NCBI GenBank assembly: GCA_964247055.1
Contig: OZ176051.1
Location: 5,146,001-5,210,000, forward strand
Direction of reading: 5' to 3'
Origin: Paragordius varius
Taxonomy: Eukaryota > Nematomorpha
Length of the DNA stretch: 64,000 bases
Made by a program: the position numbers and the translations under genes. The notes below the pieces were generated by a model. It did not search any database, was not told where the DNA came from, and worked only from the letters and a program-made list of their open reading frames with translations. Positions 38,231 through 51,720 of the stretch are shown in pieces. Numbering within the stretch: the stretch's first letter is position 1; each line of letters opens with the position of its first letter.

Positions 38231-39913
38231 ATTGCATGTAAATGAATGCAGAATAACCAGTCGGATCTGGAAGGATAAGCTAAAAAAATCCAAATATAAT
38301 TTTAACAGTCCATGACCTTTTACTATACCTCGGGACGATTTGATATTTAAAAATATAAAAATGTATTTATGTTATTAGCCGAATACAAAAATATGCTTTC
38401 CTTAACTTTTTTAATATAGAAAATTATTTTTTAAAAATGCGAAATTGCAAAAAAATCTTTATCTCAAACTTTTGTATCGCCATTTTTTTCAAGAGTTTTT
38501 TTAAACAACTGCCAAATAAATGTTTATGATAGAAAACCAAAAGTTTTAGGGTTTACCAACAAAAGCTTGATATATATTGATTTTGAGTTCAGCTGTTAAA
38601 TCGTGTTTAGAACCTGTCCCAATTTTAGACTTTAGAAGTCATGTAAAATTATAAACTTTTTTATTTAATACATGAGAACAATATTTTGTAAAATTAATGT
38701 AAAACTTTTAAAACAGTAGTTTATGTACGAAATTGATCTGTGAACTGCCCCATGAACTAAGGCAAAAAAGAACTTGTCATAAAATGTAATTATATCATCA
38801 TCTGGCAGTAATGATATATATATAGTTCGCATACGAATCAATAAATAAAATATAATATTTTACCTAAACTGTAACTTTTTTTCAAACAACCACAGCGTCC
38901 ACAAAAAATATGTTTATGAAATATATATTTCTGATAGATAACGATTATGATTGTATTGCTTTTGGGCCTAACGAGCAGTATAAATTTTTTACAGTTTTTG
39001 TGATAACTGCTCCGTGTTAGAAAATAGGTTAATTAGGAAATTCCAAATATAATTTGGTGAAGGCTAAATGTTTTCTTTAATATAACTTAAATAACAAACT
39101 ATAATTGATAAACAAGACAATTTTTTTATAAAATTTTAAACATATATGGGTTTCTAAAATCTCAAATTTTTAGACCGACTATAGCCCTGCATCCGAAATT
39201 AGGTGGTATAAAATACCTGTACTCAAAAACAATATTAGAATTTTCATGCTTCTGATGCATTAAGAAAGATATAAGATAGTTATTTGCACTTTTGTTGGTT
39301 ATCACTCGATATCGTAAAATCGCCTTGAGCGCACATTATGTAATTTTTGGTAAATGCTAAATGCTATATTCCGAAATATATCATATATATATGGCATACT
39401 ATATTAAAGCATAGCAAAATTTATAAAATTATTTTTAAAAGGCTCCGAAAGTCGGAACTTTTTCGCTTTCTAAAATTTGTTTTTAATATATATCCAAAAA
39501 TGCCGAGATTTTGCATTATATATATGTGCTAGATTACACAGTTGGCACAAAAAATAACCTGATGAAATATATATCTTCTGAAAAAAATTATCATGGTGTT
39601 TTTAATTTTAGCTCTTACGAGATATTTAAGAAATTTATTTACACTTATGTGGTAACTGCTAGTAAGATGAGACCACAAATAAGGGAAATATGTATTGTTT
39701 ATATATTCAAAAATACATACATATATATATATATATTAGCGTAAATCTCGTGCTGCTAGACAGCCCGAGGAAGTCCTTCGGAATTCCGGGGGCTATTTGA
39801 AAAAAGGACAATAAAATGATCCACATATGTGGATTATTTCGAAACAATATTTAATAACTATGATCTCATAGTAATTTTAAAATGGTGCATTCATACTAAT
39901 ATATTGTTTACTT
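38231..39913. other. repeat-rich spacer upstream of PCNP
   Basis: AT-rich. Short similarities to the 31.7-32.7 kb element (GTGRTAACTGCT near 38998 and 39650, AAATGCTATATTCC near 39360) indicate decayed relatives. No gene supported. Confidence 0.4.
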
Positions 39914-40819
39914 GGGCGAAAAATAGATTCAAAGAATTATTTTTTTGAACTTTGTTTTTTGAAAAAAATGGCATTTTACGGAGGGAGCGGGTAAAAAGAG
40001 GGCCTAAATTAAAAAAGTTAGTCGACTATGTTCGGCACAATCGAAAATAAGTAAACAAAAATTATGTTTGAAAGTGAATGATCCAACACGTTCTGCGGAA
40101 AATTGTCTTAAAGACATATTTGTGGACTTTAAAAAAACCGTTTTTCACACGGGGTGGGCCCGAACTGGGGGCCTATTTCAAAAAAAATGCGAAGTTATTG
40201 TCGGGGCATTCATTAATGATTATATTCTTTCAATGTTTAGATTTGAATGGGTTTACCGGTTTTCCGGAAACAGTTCACAAAGCCACCACTTTCCATTTTT
40301 ATAAATATATAGATATCGCAAAAGGTCATTGTGCTACTATGTGTATGCGTAACTTAAAGAGGTGTAAATGTATTTTCATAGAAGTAAAGTGCATGCAACT
40401 ATACAATTTATTCAACAATATAATAACACTGCGTGTAAAATCGGGGACTATGAAAAAATAACCTTCTGAAAAATATATATTCTGAGTCATTCAAATCCAA
40501 ATGTCGAAAATATATAATCATTAATGAATGCCCCGACAATAGCTTTGCCCTTTATTGAATTAAGTCCCCAGTTTGGGCCCACCCCGTGTAAAAAACGGTT
40601 TTTTTGAATCAGAAGTCCACAAAAATCGTGTCTTTGAGACAATTTTCCCGAAAACGTTTTGGACCATTTGATTTCAAATATGATTTTTTTTACTTATTTT
40701 CGATTGCGCAGAACAAAGTCGGCTCGGTTTTTAAATTGCTCTTTCGTTCCCCCCGTAAAATGCCATTTTTTCAAAAAAATTAGGTCCACAAAAATAATTT
40801 TTTAAATCTATTTTTCGCC
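39914..40819. mobile_element. fold-back element with ~370-bp arms
   Basis: GGGCGAAAAATAGATT at the left and AATCTATTTTTCGCC at the right are inverted. Arms share CATTTTACGG, a CACACGGGGTGGGCCCGAACTGG-like block (near 40147 and, inverted, near 40580) and GTCGGGGCATTCATTAATGA. Overlapping 78- and 127-codon frames in the left arm are repeat-derived. A small relative lies at about 50690-50950. Confidence 0.68.
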
Positions 40820-40899
40820 TATGATACCGTAAAAGTTCAATAAGGATTCCATTCCCTGTTAAAATGCAAAAATTTTAGTCGTGCGTTTCTTTTATATTG

Positions 40900-42130
40900 G
40901 TTGCCGGGTAAGGAGCTACCCGCTTAAAACTGATCCGTCATATCAAATAGTGTGCCTTTGAGGCTAAATTTCACAAAACCTATCAGGCCATATGAGTTCA
41001 GCTGCTTAAAGAATTACCCGTAACAAGACAAAAATTTAGATCGTGAGGTTTTTTAAAATTAGCTGTTAATTAGGCCCTTCACGCCCTGAAACATGCGCCA
41101 CCATAGAATGATTTTTTAATTTTGAAGCAATTTTTCCAAAAACTAATGAAAGGATATGGAATCAATCTGATTCCAGGTATGCTCCGTAAAAAGGCAAAAA
41201 TTTTAATCTAGCGCTATTTTGCCTCTGGTTAGGGAACTACCCGCCTAAAACTGCACCACCATATCAAAATTGCGTTGCTTAGAAGTTAATTTTCAGAAGG
41301 CCATATAAGTTTAATAAAGGACTGTAATATTACCCGTAATGGCAAAAATTAAAGTCGAGGGAATTTTTTTAAATTAGCGGTTAACCTGAAATTCCAATGT
41401 CAAGAAAGGTTAGAAAATAATAGGCTATCGGTAGGGGGCTACCTGCGTAAAAATGCGTCACTATATCGATACAGCATGCTTTTTGAGCCAAATTTCAGAA
41501 AACTTATGAGACTATGTGAGTTCAATAAGGGCCTAAAATATTTTTTACCCCTTAAAAAACAAATATTTTAGCATAGGGGGTTATTTCAATGAGTCGCTAA
41601 GAAAAGTTTTACGCCCGGAAAAATTCACCGCCATAGAACAATTTTTTAGTTTTGAAGCAATATTTCCAAGAACTTATAGGAACATATAGACATTATAACT
41701 CTAGATATTCCCCATATAAAGACAAAATTTTGCCCGAAGCTTTTTTATGCCTACCTCTGGGCAAGAAGCTACCCGCCAAAAACTGTGCCACACTATAGAA
41801 ATTGCGTTGTTTTGGAATAAAGTTTGAAATATTACCCTAGGTAAAAATTAAGGTCAGCCCTTTTTTATTAGCCATTTATTTAGGGCCTTTATGCCCTAAA
41901 AATACGCCATCATTTAATGATTATTTAGTGTTGAGGTATTTTTTCGAATAATTCATGAGACGATGGTCTCAAAGATGATTCCAAATACTTTCCCTATAAA
42001 GGCAAAAAATTTAACTTAGTTTTTCCATAGCCTATGGGTAGGGGTCTACGGGTTTAAAACTGAGACGCCATATAAAAATGGCGAGGCTTTGGAGCTAATT
42101 TTCAAAAAACATTTACGCCAGTTGTATAAA
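40900..42130. repeat. degenerate tandem satellite, ~300-bp units of two related halves
   Basis: A motif like GCTACCCGCCTAAAACTG followed by CACCATATCAAA recurs at about 40913, 41225, 41437, 41769 and 42046. A second motif like GCCCTGAAACATGCGCCACC plus TTTTGAAGCAATTTTTCC recurs at about 41080, 41610 and 41890. The two motifs resemble each other, so the ancestral unit was probably ~150 bp, later duplicated as a dimer. Units are heavily diverged. Confidence 0.65.
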
Positions 42131-43702
42131 ATTATTTATCATTTACTTTAAATAAATGTATTTTTAAATAAAATATTAGAAATACGGAAATATTTTTTTA
42201 TCTTGTTAGATTCGGTATCTTTATCTTTGATTTTTATTTATTGCCGCTCAGCCTTAGTTAATATTTAAATTGCTAAGGGTTAGCGATTGGCCGGTTACGA
42301 ATGCATTCCTAGCCCGGATTGTCCAGAAAAAATTTCTTTATATATGAAATTTTTTTGTCATTTAATAACGCTCTATTTTTGGATGTTTAAGATTTAATTT
42401 TTATTGTATTTACTGTTTATTTTTTAACTCTACCTAACCCCCTTATACTTTTTCTGCAACTATTTCGGTTACATGTTTGATCAAATAATATTTTTACGTT
42501 TTGCAAAGATCCCATTTCCTTAAATTAACAGTTTTCCTTTTATATAAAAGATAAAAAAAGCAAATAAATGGGGACCAATAATCACGATTGATTCAGTAAT
42601 TATTTTGGTACAGAAATACTAAATCTACGGATTTAAATATTTTCTTGGCATAATATTTTAAAATTCCCACATATGGTATTCATAAATAAAGTTTGATAAT
42701 AATATTCTTTTTCGAAAAAAAAAATATTCTCTTCTCATTCCACCAAACAATTAAAAAATTTAGTAGATAAAAAATATAAAACAATATTTGTTACGTAATA
42801 CAATTCAACCAAACCATTTTTCCTTCATCAAAAAATAAATAAAGGAAAAAAAAAACACAGTAATGCGCGTGTTTGTTTTCGATGCTTTTCCCAGATTTTT
42901 CTGATAACTTCTCTTCATAACTTTAAAATATTTAGTATATTTCCAAACCGTTTGTTATATCGTTTATTTTATGTAAAAAATGATTATACAAAATAAAATA
43001 AAATTATTTTAAATTTACAATTTATATTGCAAATATTGATTGATTCCTGTCTCCCACTAGTCAACAGGTAAAATATAAAATTACTATACAATAAATAATT
43101 TGTTGTAAAGAACCCGAAAATTTTAATTCTTTAAAATTTTACAGGACCCTGCGATAAATAACAAATTACACTTTTAAATGACATGCGATACGTATAAATA
43201 TAGAGATTTAAAACAAACAATAAAATGATTTATATATTTACACATTTTACTTATACATAAACTTTAAACTTTGAAAAATTAATTAACCTATGTATATATT
43301 TTTTCTTGTAAAAGTTATGAATATTTTAGTATAAAATTATTATTAATTAATCAATTTGTTTTATATAGAGAAAAATATTTTATGCATGCATGTGTCGCAT
43401 AGAATTATAGAAATCAACTAGTCCCTTTGTAAATTTTTATTGTGTTAGCACATAGAAGATAAGCATATGTATTAATCGCATCGGGTTGGTTTTCTCATTT
43501 ATATATTTATTGAGATTAATGAATTTTGCCTTTTCATCATTCACATGCGCTTATCGTTACAATATTTAAAAGTATTTAATTTTCTCCATTGCATAATTGA
43601 TTTAATAAGACATATTCATACATTGAGTGAAATATAATCATTAACTTGGTATATTTTATTAGAATCTCATCAACACTGATTATAGATATACTTCACTTCA
43701 CA
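42131..43702. other. upstream region of the LRR gene
   Basis: AT-rich DNA without a recognised gene or element; presumably holds the LRR gene promoter. Confidence 0.5.
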
Positions 43703-46700
43703 ATGACACCAAAAGTCAAAGTTGTTTCAATATCCTATTATTTCATTTTAATGTTTGCTACAATTTTTTATCCCAAATCTACGTTGACACAAGGTAAAGA
43801 CCTAGATATGTTAGTTTCATCAAAATCATCCTCTAATTCTGATCTCATTGCATCGGCTAAAATTACGGCACCAGAATGTCCCAAATTTACTGAGGGTCAT
43901 TGTCAGTGCATTAAAGCTGGCATTAATTCACCCCTTATGATGGAATCAAGTAATGTTGGTTTTGCCAATGGTAATTCTTCCAGAATGTCAGGCAGTCTTG
44001 GGCAAGGCCTAGAATCTTCTTTCAGCACCACAAATTCTCAGCTTTTTCCATCATCTAATCAAGGGGGGAGTGTGCCGTCAAACGCCTCAACATTCAATAT
44101 TGCATGTAGTTTTACTAAAACTGAAGTAATCCAAGATGCATTGCAAAGAGTCTCTCATCTAAATATATCATCTCTAACGCTCATACATAACGTCATTCCT
44201 AGCCTACATGACGACTTCTTTGCCGGACTTAAACATGTTGATAAAATTTATCTCAAATACAATCGGATAGCTAATGTGTCAGAAAACGCTTTCCGAGGGC
44301 TAGAGGATAGTTTAAGTCAATTGTTCATTGACGAATTTTATTGGTATAGCTTTCATTTTAAGGCATTTGATCAAATCCCGGCATCTGCAATTTGCAAATT
44401 ACAGAAATTGACAGATCTCACTATCTCTAGTGGATACTTAACAAATATATCACAAGCTATGTTTGAAGGTTGTTCCAACCTGCAAAGGTTAACGCTCAAA
44501 GGCTATAAACTCGCCAAAATTGATGATGACGCTTTTGCTGATATGACCAGTTTATCCTCGTTAGAACTTAAAAGTAGCACACTTAGTAGCGTACCCAATA
44601 AAGCCTTAGCTAATTTAGATAATCTAAAATCTTTGAAAATCGAATCGCGAAAAATCCAAAATATCACCGATGATGCATTCGCTCATTTAGATCGGTTAGA
44701 GAAATTGGATTTATCATCTTGTTCCATTTCAAACATTGAAAAAAATGCCTTTTCTGACATTGGCTCCTCATTGAAAGTTTTATCGTTGGATCGTAACTCT
44801 TTGAAATCTCTCCCTAATTTGGGAACACTCCGTAAATTAGAACGATTAGATTTGGGATTTAACGATTTAAATTCACTTGCTAACGTTTCGTTCCGTGGCA
44901 TGAGAAATTTGAAAAATTTATCGCTTGATATGAATGGCTTAATCTTTTTGGGTGAAAACAGTTTTGCCGGTTTAGAGAATAGTTTGCAGTCAGTATCTTT
45001 AACACAAAACAGATTGACTCATTTCCCATCCACCGCTCTTAATAAACTTAAAGCTTTACGAGAACTGTCCTTATCCAGCAATTTAATCATTGAAATACCG
45101 AGTGATGCTTTATCGCTAGCGGGTGATTTAGTCAAAGACACCGGGGCAACTGGAAATGACAATTCTATTAAAGGAGATGATTCTAATTCAATCAAAATGC
45201 ACACAATTGATTTAAGCAGAAATAGAATTAACAAAATATCTGGACAATCTTTTAAAGGTTCACGCGATACTTTGGAAATCCTAAATTTAGCCATGAATAA
45301 ATTGACACAATACCCTACTGAGTTTAATGAATTCACGAATTTAACATCCCTTGATTTGTCCCTCAATGCCATTGAAAGCCTGGACCCACAAACGCTTGAA
45401 GGAAGTCAAGATCGGCTCGAATTCATTGGATTAAACGGTATTTACATAAATATTTTTCTATAATTATGGTGATGACTGTTTATTGGAAAATACGGGGCAC
45501 AAGATTAAAATTAACTTTTATGCGATAGATATTTTGTTTATGGATAGCATATATTTCATCAGGATATTTTTTGGGACAAACAATTTCCAAATAAATTTTA
45601 GTAAGATATTTTTTAAATATAATAATTAATCGCAATTACCGCAGATTGATCTAATTTCACAAACTATTTTATGAAAAATTGTTTAGGTAGAGGTTTTAAA
45701 GTGTGAACAATCTGACTAAAATGTCAGTTTTGTTAAAAATGCATAGTATTATACATAGACTTTTTATTGTCATACAAACATATGACTACATACTCAGTAC
45801 CTGAGATTAAGAAATAAAATTTTTATTTTAAAAAATAATAATCCAAAACTAATTTTGATTATAAGGCTTTTACATTATAAGTTTTATCTATCCATCCAGG
45901 TCCCGAACGGGCTAACAGTTTTTCAAAAAGTTTAAATGTCAATGTGCAAAACTAAGTATGAAAAATTTTGATTTTATTTTAAGTTGTTGTAATATACCAT
46001 TTACCGTTCAAACAATTCAAATTCACCCTTCAACAATTCAAATTTACCCTCGAACAATTCAAATTCACCTTGTCTTTTTTAAAGTTAGAAAGTACCTATA
46101 AAATGATTTTTTTTAAAATTAATATAATACTGAAAAAATAATAAATTATGCCATAAGAATATATTTCATATTAATAATGATTTATATTAGCCCAAAGACA
46201 CAATTTATTTTTAGGGTGTGAATTGTAAATGGTATGTATATTAGGCGCTTGCTTCATTAAAATCTTATTTTATTATTCTCCAAAGTTTTAGCCATTTATT
46301 ATGATAAATTTTATAACGAATATTCTTTTAAAACAGCTGACTATTTTAAATCTAAGAGAAAAGCGTTTTCAAATGTTCCCTGCAGCACAACTAATTTATT
46401 GGGATCCATAAATTATATTTTTGAAAAATATTGCAAATAGTTTTGAATTAGCATTGGGACTGGAAAAGGGGGTTAACAAACTGAAACTTTAGTTTCGGCA
46501 TTAGGATTTACTAATTGTAAAATGTATTTAGTTCTTGTCATTAGGTTAAAAAAATTTTTTCATATAAAAATATATTTAGTTTTCACAAATTTATAATGTA
46601 AATTTTGAAAGATTTGAGAGAATATAGTTGCATTATGCAATTATTGTTTTTGAATACACCACATGTTTATCTGAATACACATAATAAGGTCTTAAGCGAT

Positions 46701-49349
46701 TCGATTCTTTTATAAAAAATATAATTTATGAGTTATAATTTAATTAATATTTAATCCATAAATGTATTCAGGGTCTTTTTTATATAACATATTCTCTCGT
46801 TTAAAATGCTATTAATTATAAGTGAACGTGTTAATTATATAGTTAATTTTTAAGTTGTTTCTACAAAACTTGCGTAATTATTAAATGATTGATGAAAATT
46901 TAATTACCCTATTCAAATACTCTTTTTCCGTTTCTACCATTAATTAAAGTCTCCAAAAGTGTTTATGCATTAATCTTTTTTCTCGGATTTTTAAGGTGTG
47001 GATCATTTATTTATACAAATAAACTTTATTTGCATGGAATGTGCACATTGGAGCCTAAAATTTGATTTCTAATGCTGTCTATAAATAAAATCTATCCTAA
47101 TTGATTTTTTTAAACAAAAGGAACAAAAACTCAAAAAATTTAATGGAATCGCTAAGAACAATGAGATTAGCGTTGTGCTGTGTTTGATTACCCTTTTATT
47201 ATACAGACCGCTAATGAATGCTTTAACTCGATTCGAATTGGGATATCTAAATACCCTAAACTATTTTTATGTTGCTATTTTTAAAAAACTACTGAAAGAA
47301 ACGGCCCTAATTTAAATTTATGCTTTTATCCTTATAAAATTTGTATAAATAAGCCGAAATTTTTAAATAAAAATTAGTTTTGGAAAAAATTTAATATCAA
47401 ACTACTCACATTTTTATTTTACTACATTTTTGCAAAACATCGTGTTTTATTTAATTTTAAAACGAAATTTCCAGCTAATCTAACATTGAAATAGAAAAAG
47501 TCGTTTATTTCGTTTAAAAATTTAGCTAATGCATACATGTCATGTTGATTAAATTTTTACATTTGGGTTTTATCTTAAAATAAATATTATATTTGAATAT
47601 TTTTTTTAAATTTCTGTCTGTTAATAATATATAAGTGCAAAATTTTGCCATGGTTTCAATTCCTTTCATATTTTTTGAAGATAATTCCTGGGCTATCCAA
47701 CTACCTCAATTTAAATCAAAGGACTGAAATGAATGTGCTGTATATAATTGTAAAAGTAACAAATCATAATTAAGGCACATATCTAGTAAACCAAAAAAAA
47801 GTCAAAATAAAAATGTAAAAGAATAAATTATGTTTGTTGACTTTATAGCGTATGATTAAAATATTAAAAAAAGTGATTGCAATACAAAAAATGATTGAAT
47901 ATACATTTCAACAAACTATTTTGTATTCGGGGCATCAGATTCCTAATATTGTAAAAAATATAACCTCTCGGACCTGTTATGTTTGTTAATTTTGCTCTAA
48001 ATGTTACGGCTTTGAAAAAAACTGGTTCAACGCCATTTATTTTTTAAAAATCATTGGCAATTAAAAAGTTACAAATTTCGCCATATTTTTCTTTATAACC
48101 AATTTAAAACTTGAAATAACTCTAGAACACAAAAAGTAACACCCAATTTATTTTTGGATTATATATTTTTATGGATACCACCGTTTAAACAGGTAATCCG
48201 TGGAAATGTGATTGTGTCATGGCTTCGTTCCGCATTTGGCTCGAGAATTGGATTCAAGGTTTAACGCTTCGCGATATGTATAAGATGGAAAAAATGATAA
48301 AAGAAACCAAATGTGAATCACCCGAAGAACTAAAGGGTATACCCTTACATTATCCCCCTATCAGTCATCTTGTGTGTCGCGATGCACAAAATAAAATAAT
48401 CAAAACACCTTTACACGGTTCAACTTCCTTGTTACATGGTAATTCATCTAGCAAGTTACCCATTTACTACTTCATAAGTGTGGAGGATGCGTTAAAAAAG
48501 TTTGATACGTTACTTAACGGAGCCCTTGAGGATGAAGATTTAAGTAATTAACATAAATATTTTTATTTTTTCACGTAATCTTTAGTATAACTAAATGATT
48601 GGATTATATTAGACTTCACAGATACCCATTCAGCCGGAGATTTATCTGCTAACGGATCTGATAAGAAAGGTGGACTTGGAAATACTAATTCCAAAGGATT
48701 TTGGTCGGGTCGTCGAAAGGGGAAATGGGAAGGATCAACCCGTACTTTTGCTATCATGGGTTTCCTTATGTCACTCATTTTGTGTTGTATACTTCTACTA
48801 ACTACCTTTATTTCATGGATTACCGCGGCCGGACGTAAAAAGGGTTATTTTCGCACCGCAAAGAGTTCCATAGGAAATAATTCGTCACTCGGTTCTTTCG
48901 GCCAACTTGCGGGTTCTGCTCAGTCTTTGGGTAATCAAGCGCCGACCAAAGGTCCCACTAGTAATAATCTTTTGTTTAATGGTTTTGGTAATGGTGTCCC
49001 AAAATTGGCTTTTGGTGGCCTAAGCTCAGCCTTTCCTCCCCGTGACATTATTATGATGTCTCCACCGTCCTCAGATAAGAACAATAGCAATACCCTGATG
49101 ACAAATAAAACCAGTACTGATACCAGCGTTTTGAAACCCCAAGTTGGGAAAAGTAATACGGGTTCGGGTTTTCTTAAACAAATCCCAGGAACTGGGAACA
49201 CATTTATAAATAAACTTAAGGGCAAAAATCCCTTAATTAATAGCAGTGGAACGGGTAAAGATTTTGACATTGATAATGACATGTTTGATGTAACGGATGA
49301 TAAGAGTGTTATAACGCAACATGAATATCGTATGCCGACTGCACCTTAA
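43703..49349 (+). CDS. leucine-rich-repeat type I membrane protein, 3 exons
   Basis: Exons 43703-45437, 48193-48543 and 48613-49349 (phase 1 introns of 2755 and 69 nt) give 940 residues. The ATG at 43703 starts a signal peptide (hydrophobic 9-24). A Cys-rich cap (CPKFTEGHCQC then IACSF, with a Ser/Asn-rich insert between) precedes roughly 16 leucine-rich repeats (~150-578). A C-terminal cap follows with NPWKCDC and later cysteines in KCESPE and LVCRD. A linker leads to one membrane helix (~741-766, FLMSLILCCILLLTTF), then a ~174-residue Gly/Ser/Asn/Lys cytoplasmic tail without a recognised domain. The cap style recalls arthropod chaoptin/connectin-like LRR proteins, so adhesion or receptor function is plausible but unproven. 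AATAAA sites follow the stop at ~49360. The large intron carries a MITE at 45993-46236. Confidence 0.82.
45993..46236. mobile_element. MITE with minisatellite arms, copy 4 (LRR gene intron 1)
   Basis: It begins TATACCATTTACCG, has three arm units, the family core with ACTGAAAAAATAATAAATTATG, and ends GAATTGTAAATGGTATG. Confidence 0.72.
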
Positions 49350-49892
49350 AATAAGTTTATAAATAAATAATTTTTAGTTTTCCCTCTTTTCACCGTGAAA
49401 TACCAAAATTGTTTCAGCATTCGGAAAAATAAACAATAAATATCATTATAATCACAATAGATTATGTATGTCTCTATTATTAAATGCTTTAAACCTAATA
49501 GCAAAATATGTAATAACAACACACCCAATATAGTCAATTTTTATATTATATATACGTTTGAAACTTTTAGATTTTTCAATTATACAATCCATCACACAAT
49601 TAAAATAATTATATAATACCAAAGTTTTTTTGTAAATTTTATCTTATCTATAGTATATTACCTTAATTCTTCTACCATTTAAATGTTGCAATAAATTTAT
49701 TATGTGTTGCATGAATTGAATATATTATTATATTCTTAATAAATAAATAAATGCATAAAAGGATAGTTAACATTCATTCCAATTAATTTCCGACGGTGGC
49801 CAATATATCTTGAATCCGTATTTTATCTTTTCCATGTGAAGGTAGACCGGCCAAATACTTTTTAGCTATATATTAATTTTAAAATTAATATA

Positions 49893-50075
49893 TATACCGT
49901 TTACAATTCAAATTACCCTTGATTCACCCTAAATATAACTCATTAAAAAGAAATATAATCGTATGTCATAGTTTATTATTTTTTCAGTATTATATTAATT
50001 TTATTTTTTAAAAATATAGGTAATTTTTAATCTAAAAATACATATTTTTTTAGGGTAAATTTGAATTGTTTAGAA
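49893..50075. mobile_element. MITE with minisatellite arms, copy 5 (intergenic, short)
   Basis: TATACCGTTTACAATTC at the left, the family core in reduced form and GGGTAAATTTGAATTG at the right. The arms hold only about one or two units each. Confidence 0.6.
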
Positions 50076-50999
50076 TTTTTTATCTATTATTGTAGAGGCT
50101 TAACCTCACAGTTGTTTTAAAGTTTAAATTAATCTTAAGACACGAGTATCTATATAATAACCAAATAAGGTATAAAATATAATCCCCTTTTCTTAACTGG
50201 ACGCTTCTAGCTTAATTTACAAGAAAAAACTTGATAATGTGTGAAATCATTATATGTTATGTTGCAATTAAAAAATAATTTTGGATATATAGATTTACCT
50301 CGCCTACCAAAAAACAGCGCAAAGAGTTACTAATATGCGAACTCTTTTTGCGGAAAATTACCTCCCAGCGAATATTTTCAAATCTTAAATAATAAAGCTT
50401 TCATTCCGTTAAAGCGAAAAAAATGGCGCTTTGGAAGAATAAGGGGTCCTAGCAGGCGCTCAATTAACATATTATTAAAAATCGATTTTAATGGGTTCTT
50501 TTTTGGCAACAAACAAACAAAAATTGCCGAAATAAATTTTCGTTATATTGTATCCCTTAATTTTCTACAGTCTTATGCTTGAAATCTAAAAAAAATATTT
50601 ATGCCCATATATTTTTCGAAGGCGGCCCGTGAAGCCATTTATGTTGCCTCTGATCTAAACCGTTTTCCTAAAAACTGTATTATTGTAAAAAAAAACGCCA
50701 TTTTTGCAGGGGTTGAGGCCTAACGCTGTGGTTTATTAAAAGATGGTTTAATTATGATGACGCATTCATTAATTATTAAAAAATATTCATGGTGCTTGAA
50801 TTCGTAGCCCAAAAAATTGTCTCAAACACTATTTTTGAGGATTTGTGTTAATAAACCACTTTTATCGAGGAGGGGGTTAATGAAATACACGAATTGACTA
50901 TGATTGGCGCATTTATACGAATAAAAATATCCAATGTTACTTTAAATGAGCCTCCACATTTTTCAAAAAAAAAACAAATTATATTTTGCTTCATCTTTA
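50076..50999. other. decayed transposon remnants
   Basis: GCGGCCCGTGAAGCC near 50632 followed by TTGCCTCTG resembles a hAT right end like that at 4805. The stretch 50690-50950 resembles the arms of the 39.9-40.8 kb fold-back. No gene. Confidence 0.4.
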
Positions 51000-51720
51000 A
51001 AGTGATACCAGTGTCAAATATTCTCTACTCACTTTAAATTTCAAATGCAACTCATGCGTACACCATTCAACGGCCCTGCCAATTAAGCACATCGCCCTTA
51101 ATAACTCAAGCTTTGAAGTTGTAAACGAATTATCTTGGTGACAAAATAACATCAGACTCCTCAAACAAGAGCGCAATTAATGCCAGAAACCGTATCTGGG
51201 GAAAGCATCATCAGCTAAAACACTTACTAAAACAAAAGCACATATCCCTCAAAACAAAAGGCTTAATTTATAAAGTGGGTATATGACCAGTTTGGACATA
51301 TGCCACAGAAACCATGGTATTAACACACAAGAGAAACGTTTCATCAGCGTTAATCACATACTACACATGCTGTCAACGCAACTAAATCCCAAGATCTCCA
51401 CATACAAATGGAGTCAATAGACAATAAATTTATCCAATTCAAAAGAATGAGATACTATGATCACCTTGACCGTATGAATAATAATCCGATCAAAACCTCA
51501 TTCGACATCATCCCACCTGGAAACAATAAACCCGGTCGCCCTCGTTAAACTTAGGCTAAAAAGATTGATCTGGATTTCCAACAACTCAAATTGCTAAAAA
51601 CAGATTGTAGTGATAAAGAACTATTTCTTAAAAAGCTGGATAGTTTACGATGGTGCACCATCAAAACTCATTGCTAAACAACAAAAGTTAAGAATTTCAA
51701 AAAAAATATTACACACAAAA
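51000..51720 (+). mobile_element. 3' fragment of a Jockey-like LINE
   Basis: Broken plus-strand frames give NARNRIWGKHHQLKHLLKQK, then LKTKGLIYKVGI-PVWTYA and a later RYYDHLDRMNNNPIK run. The order (K)TK.LIYK...PVWTYG then a D-LQM-SI...-YYxHL tail is that of Jockey-clade reverse transcriptase C-termini. Several frame breaks and stops; the 5' part is absent. Confidence 0.6.

Noticed and set aside
40068-40461. Overlapping plus-strand frames of 78 and 127 codons
   Set aside because: They lie in the arm and loop of a fold-back element, and the same sequence occurs inverted at 40480-40820.
43646-43702. Extension of the LRR protein upstream of the ATG
   Set aside because: The open frame begins with TTG; the ATG at 43703 directly precedes a signal peptide.
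45019-45372. 117-codon minus-strand frame within the LRR exon
   Set aside because: Antisense shadow of leucine-rich repeats.
48935-49282. 115-codon minus-strand frame opposite the LRR protein tail
   Set aside because: The sense strand has a membrane helix, matching phase and a normal stop; the antisense frame has no start context or homology.
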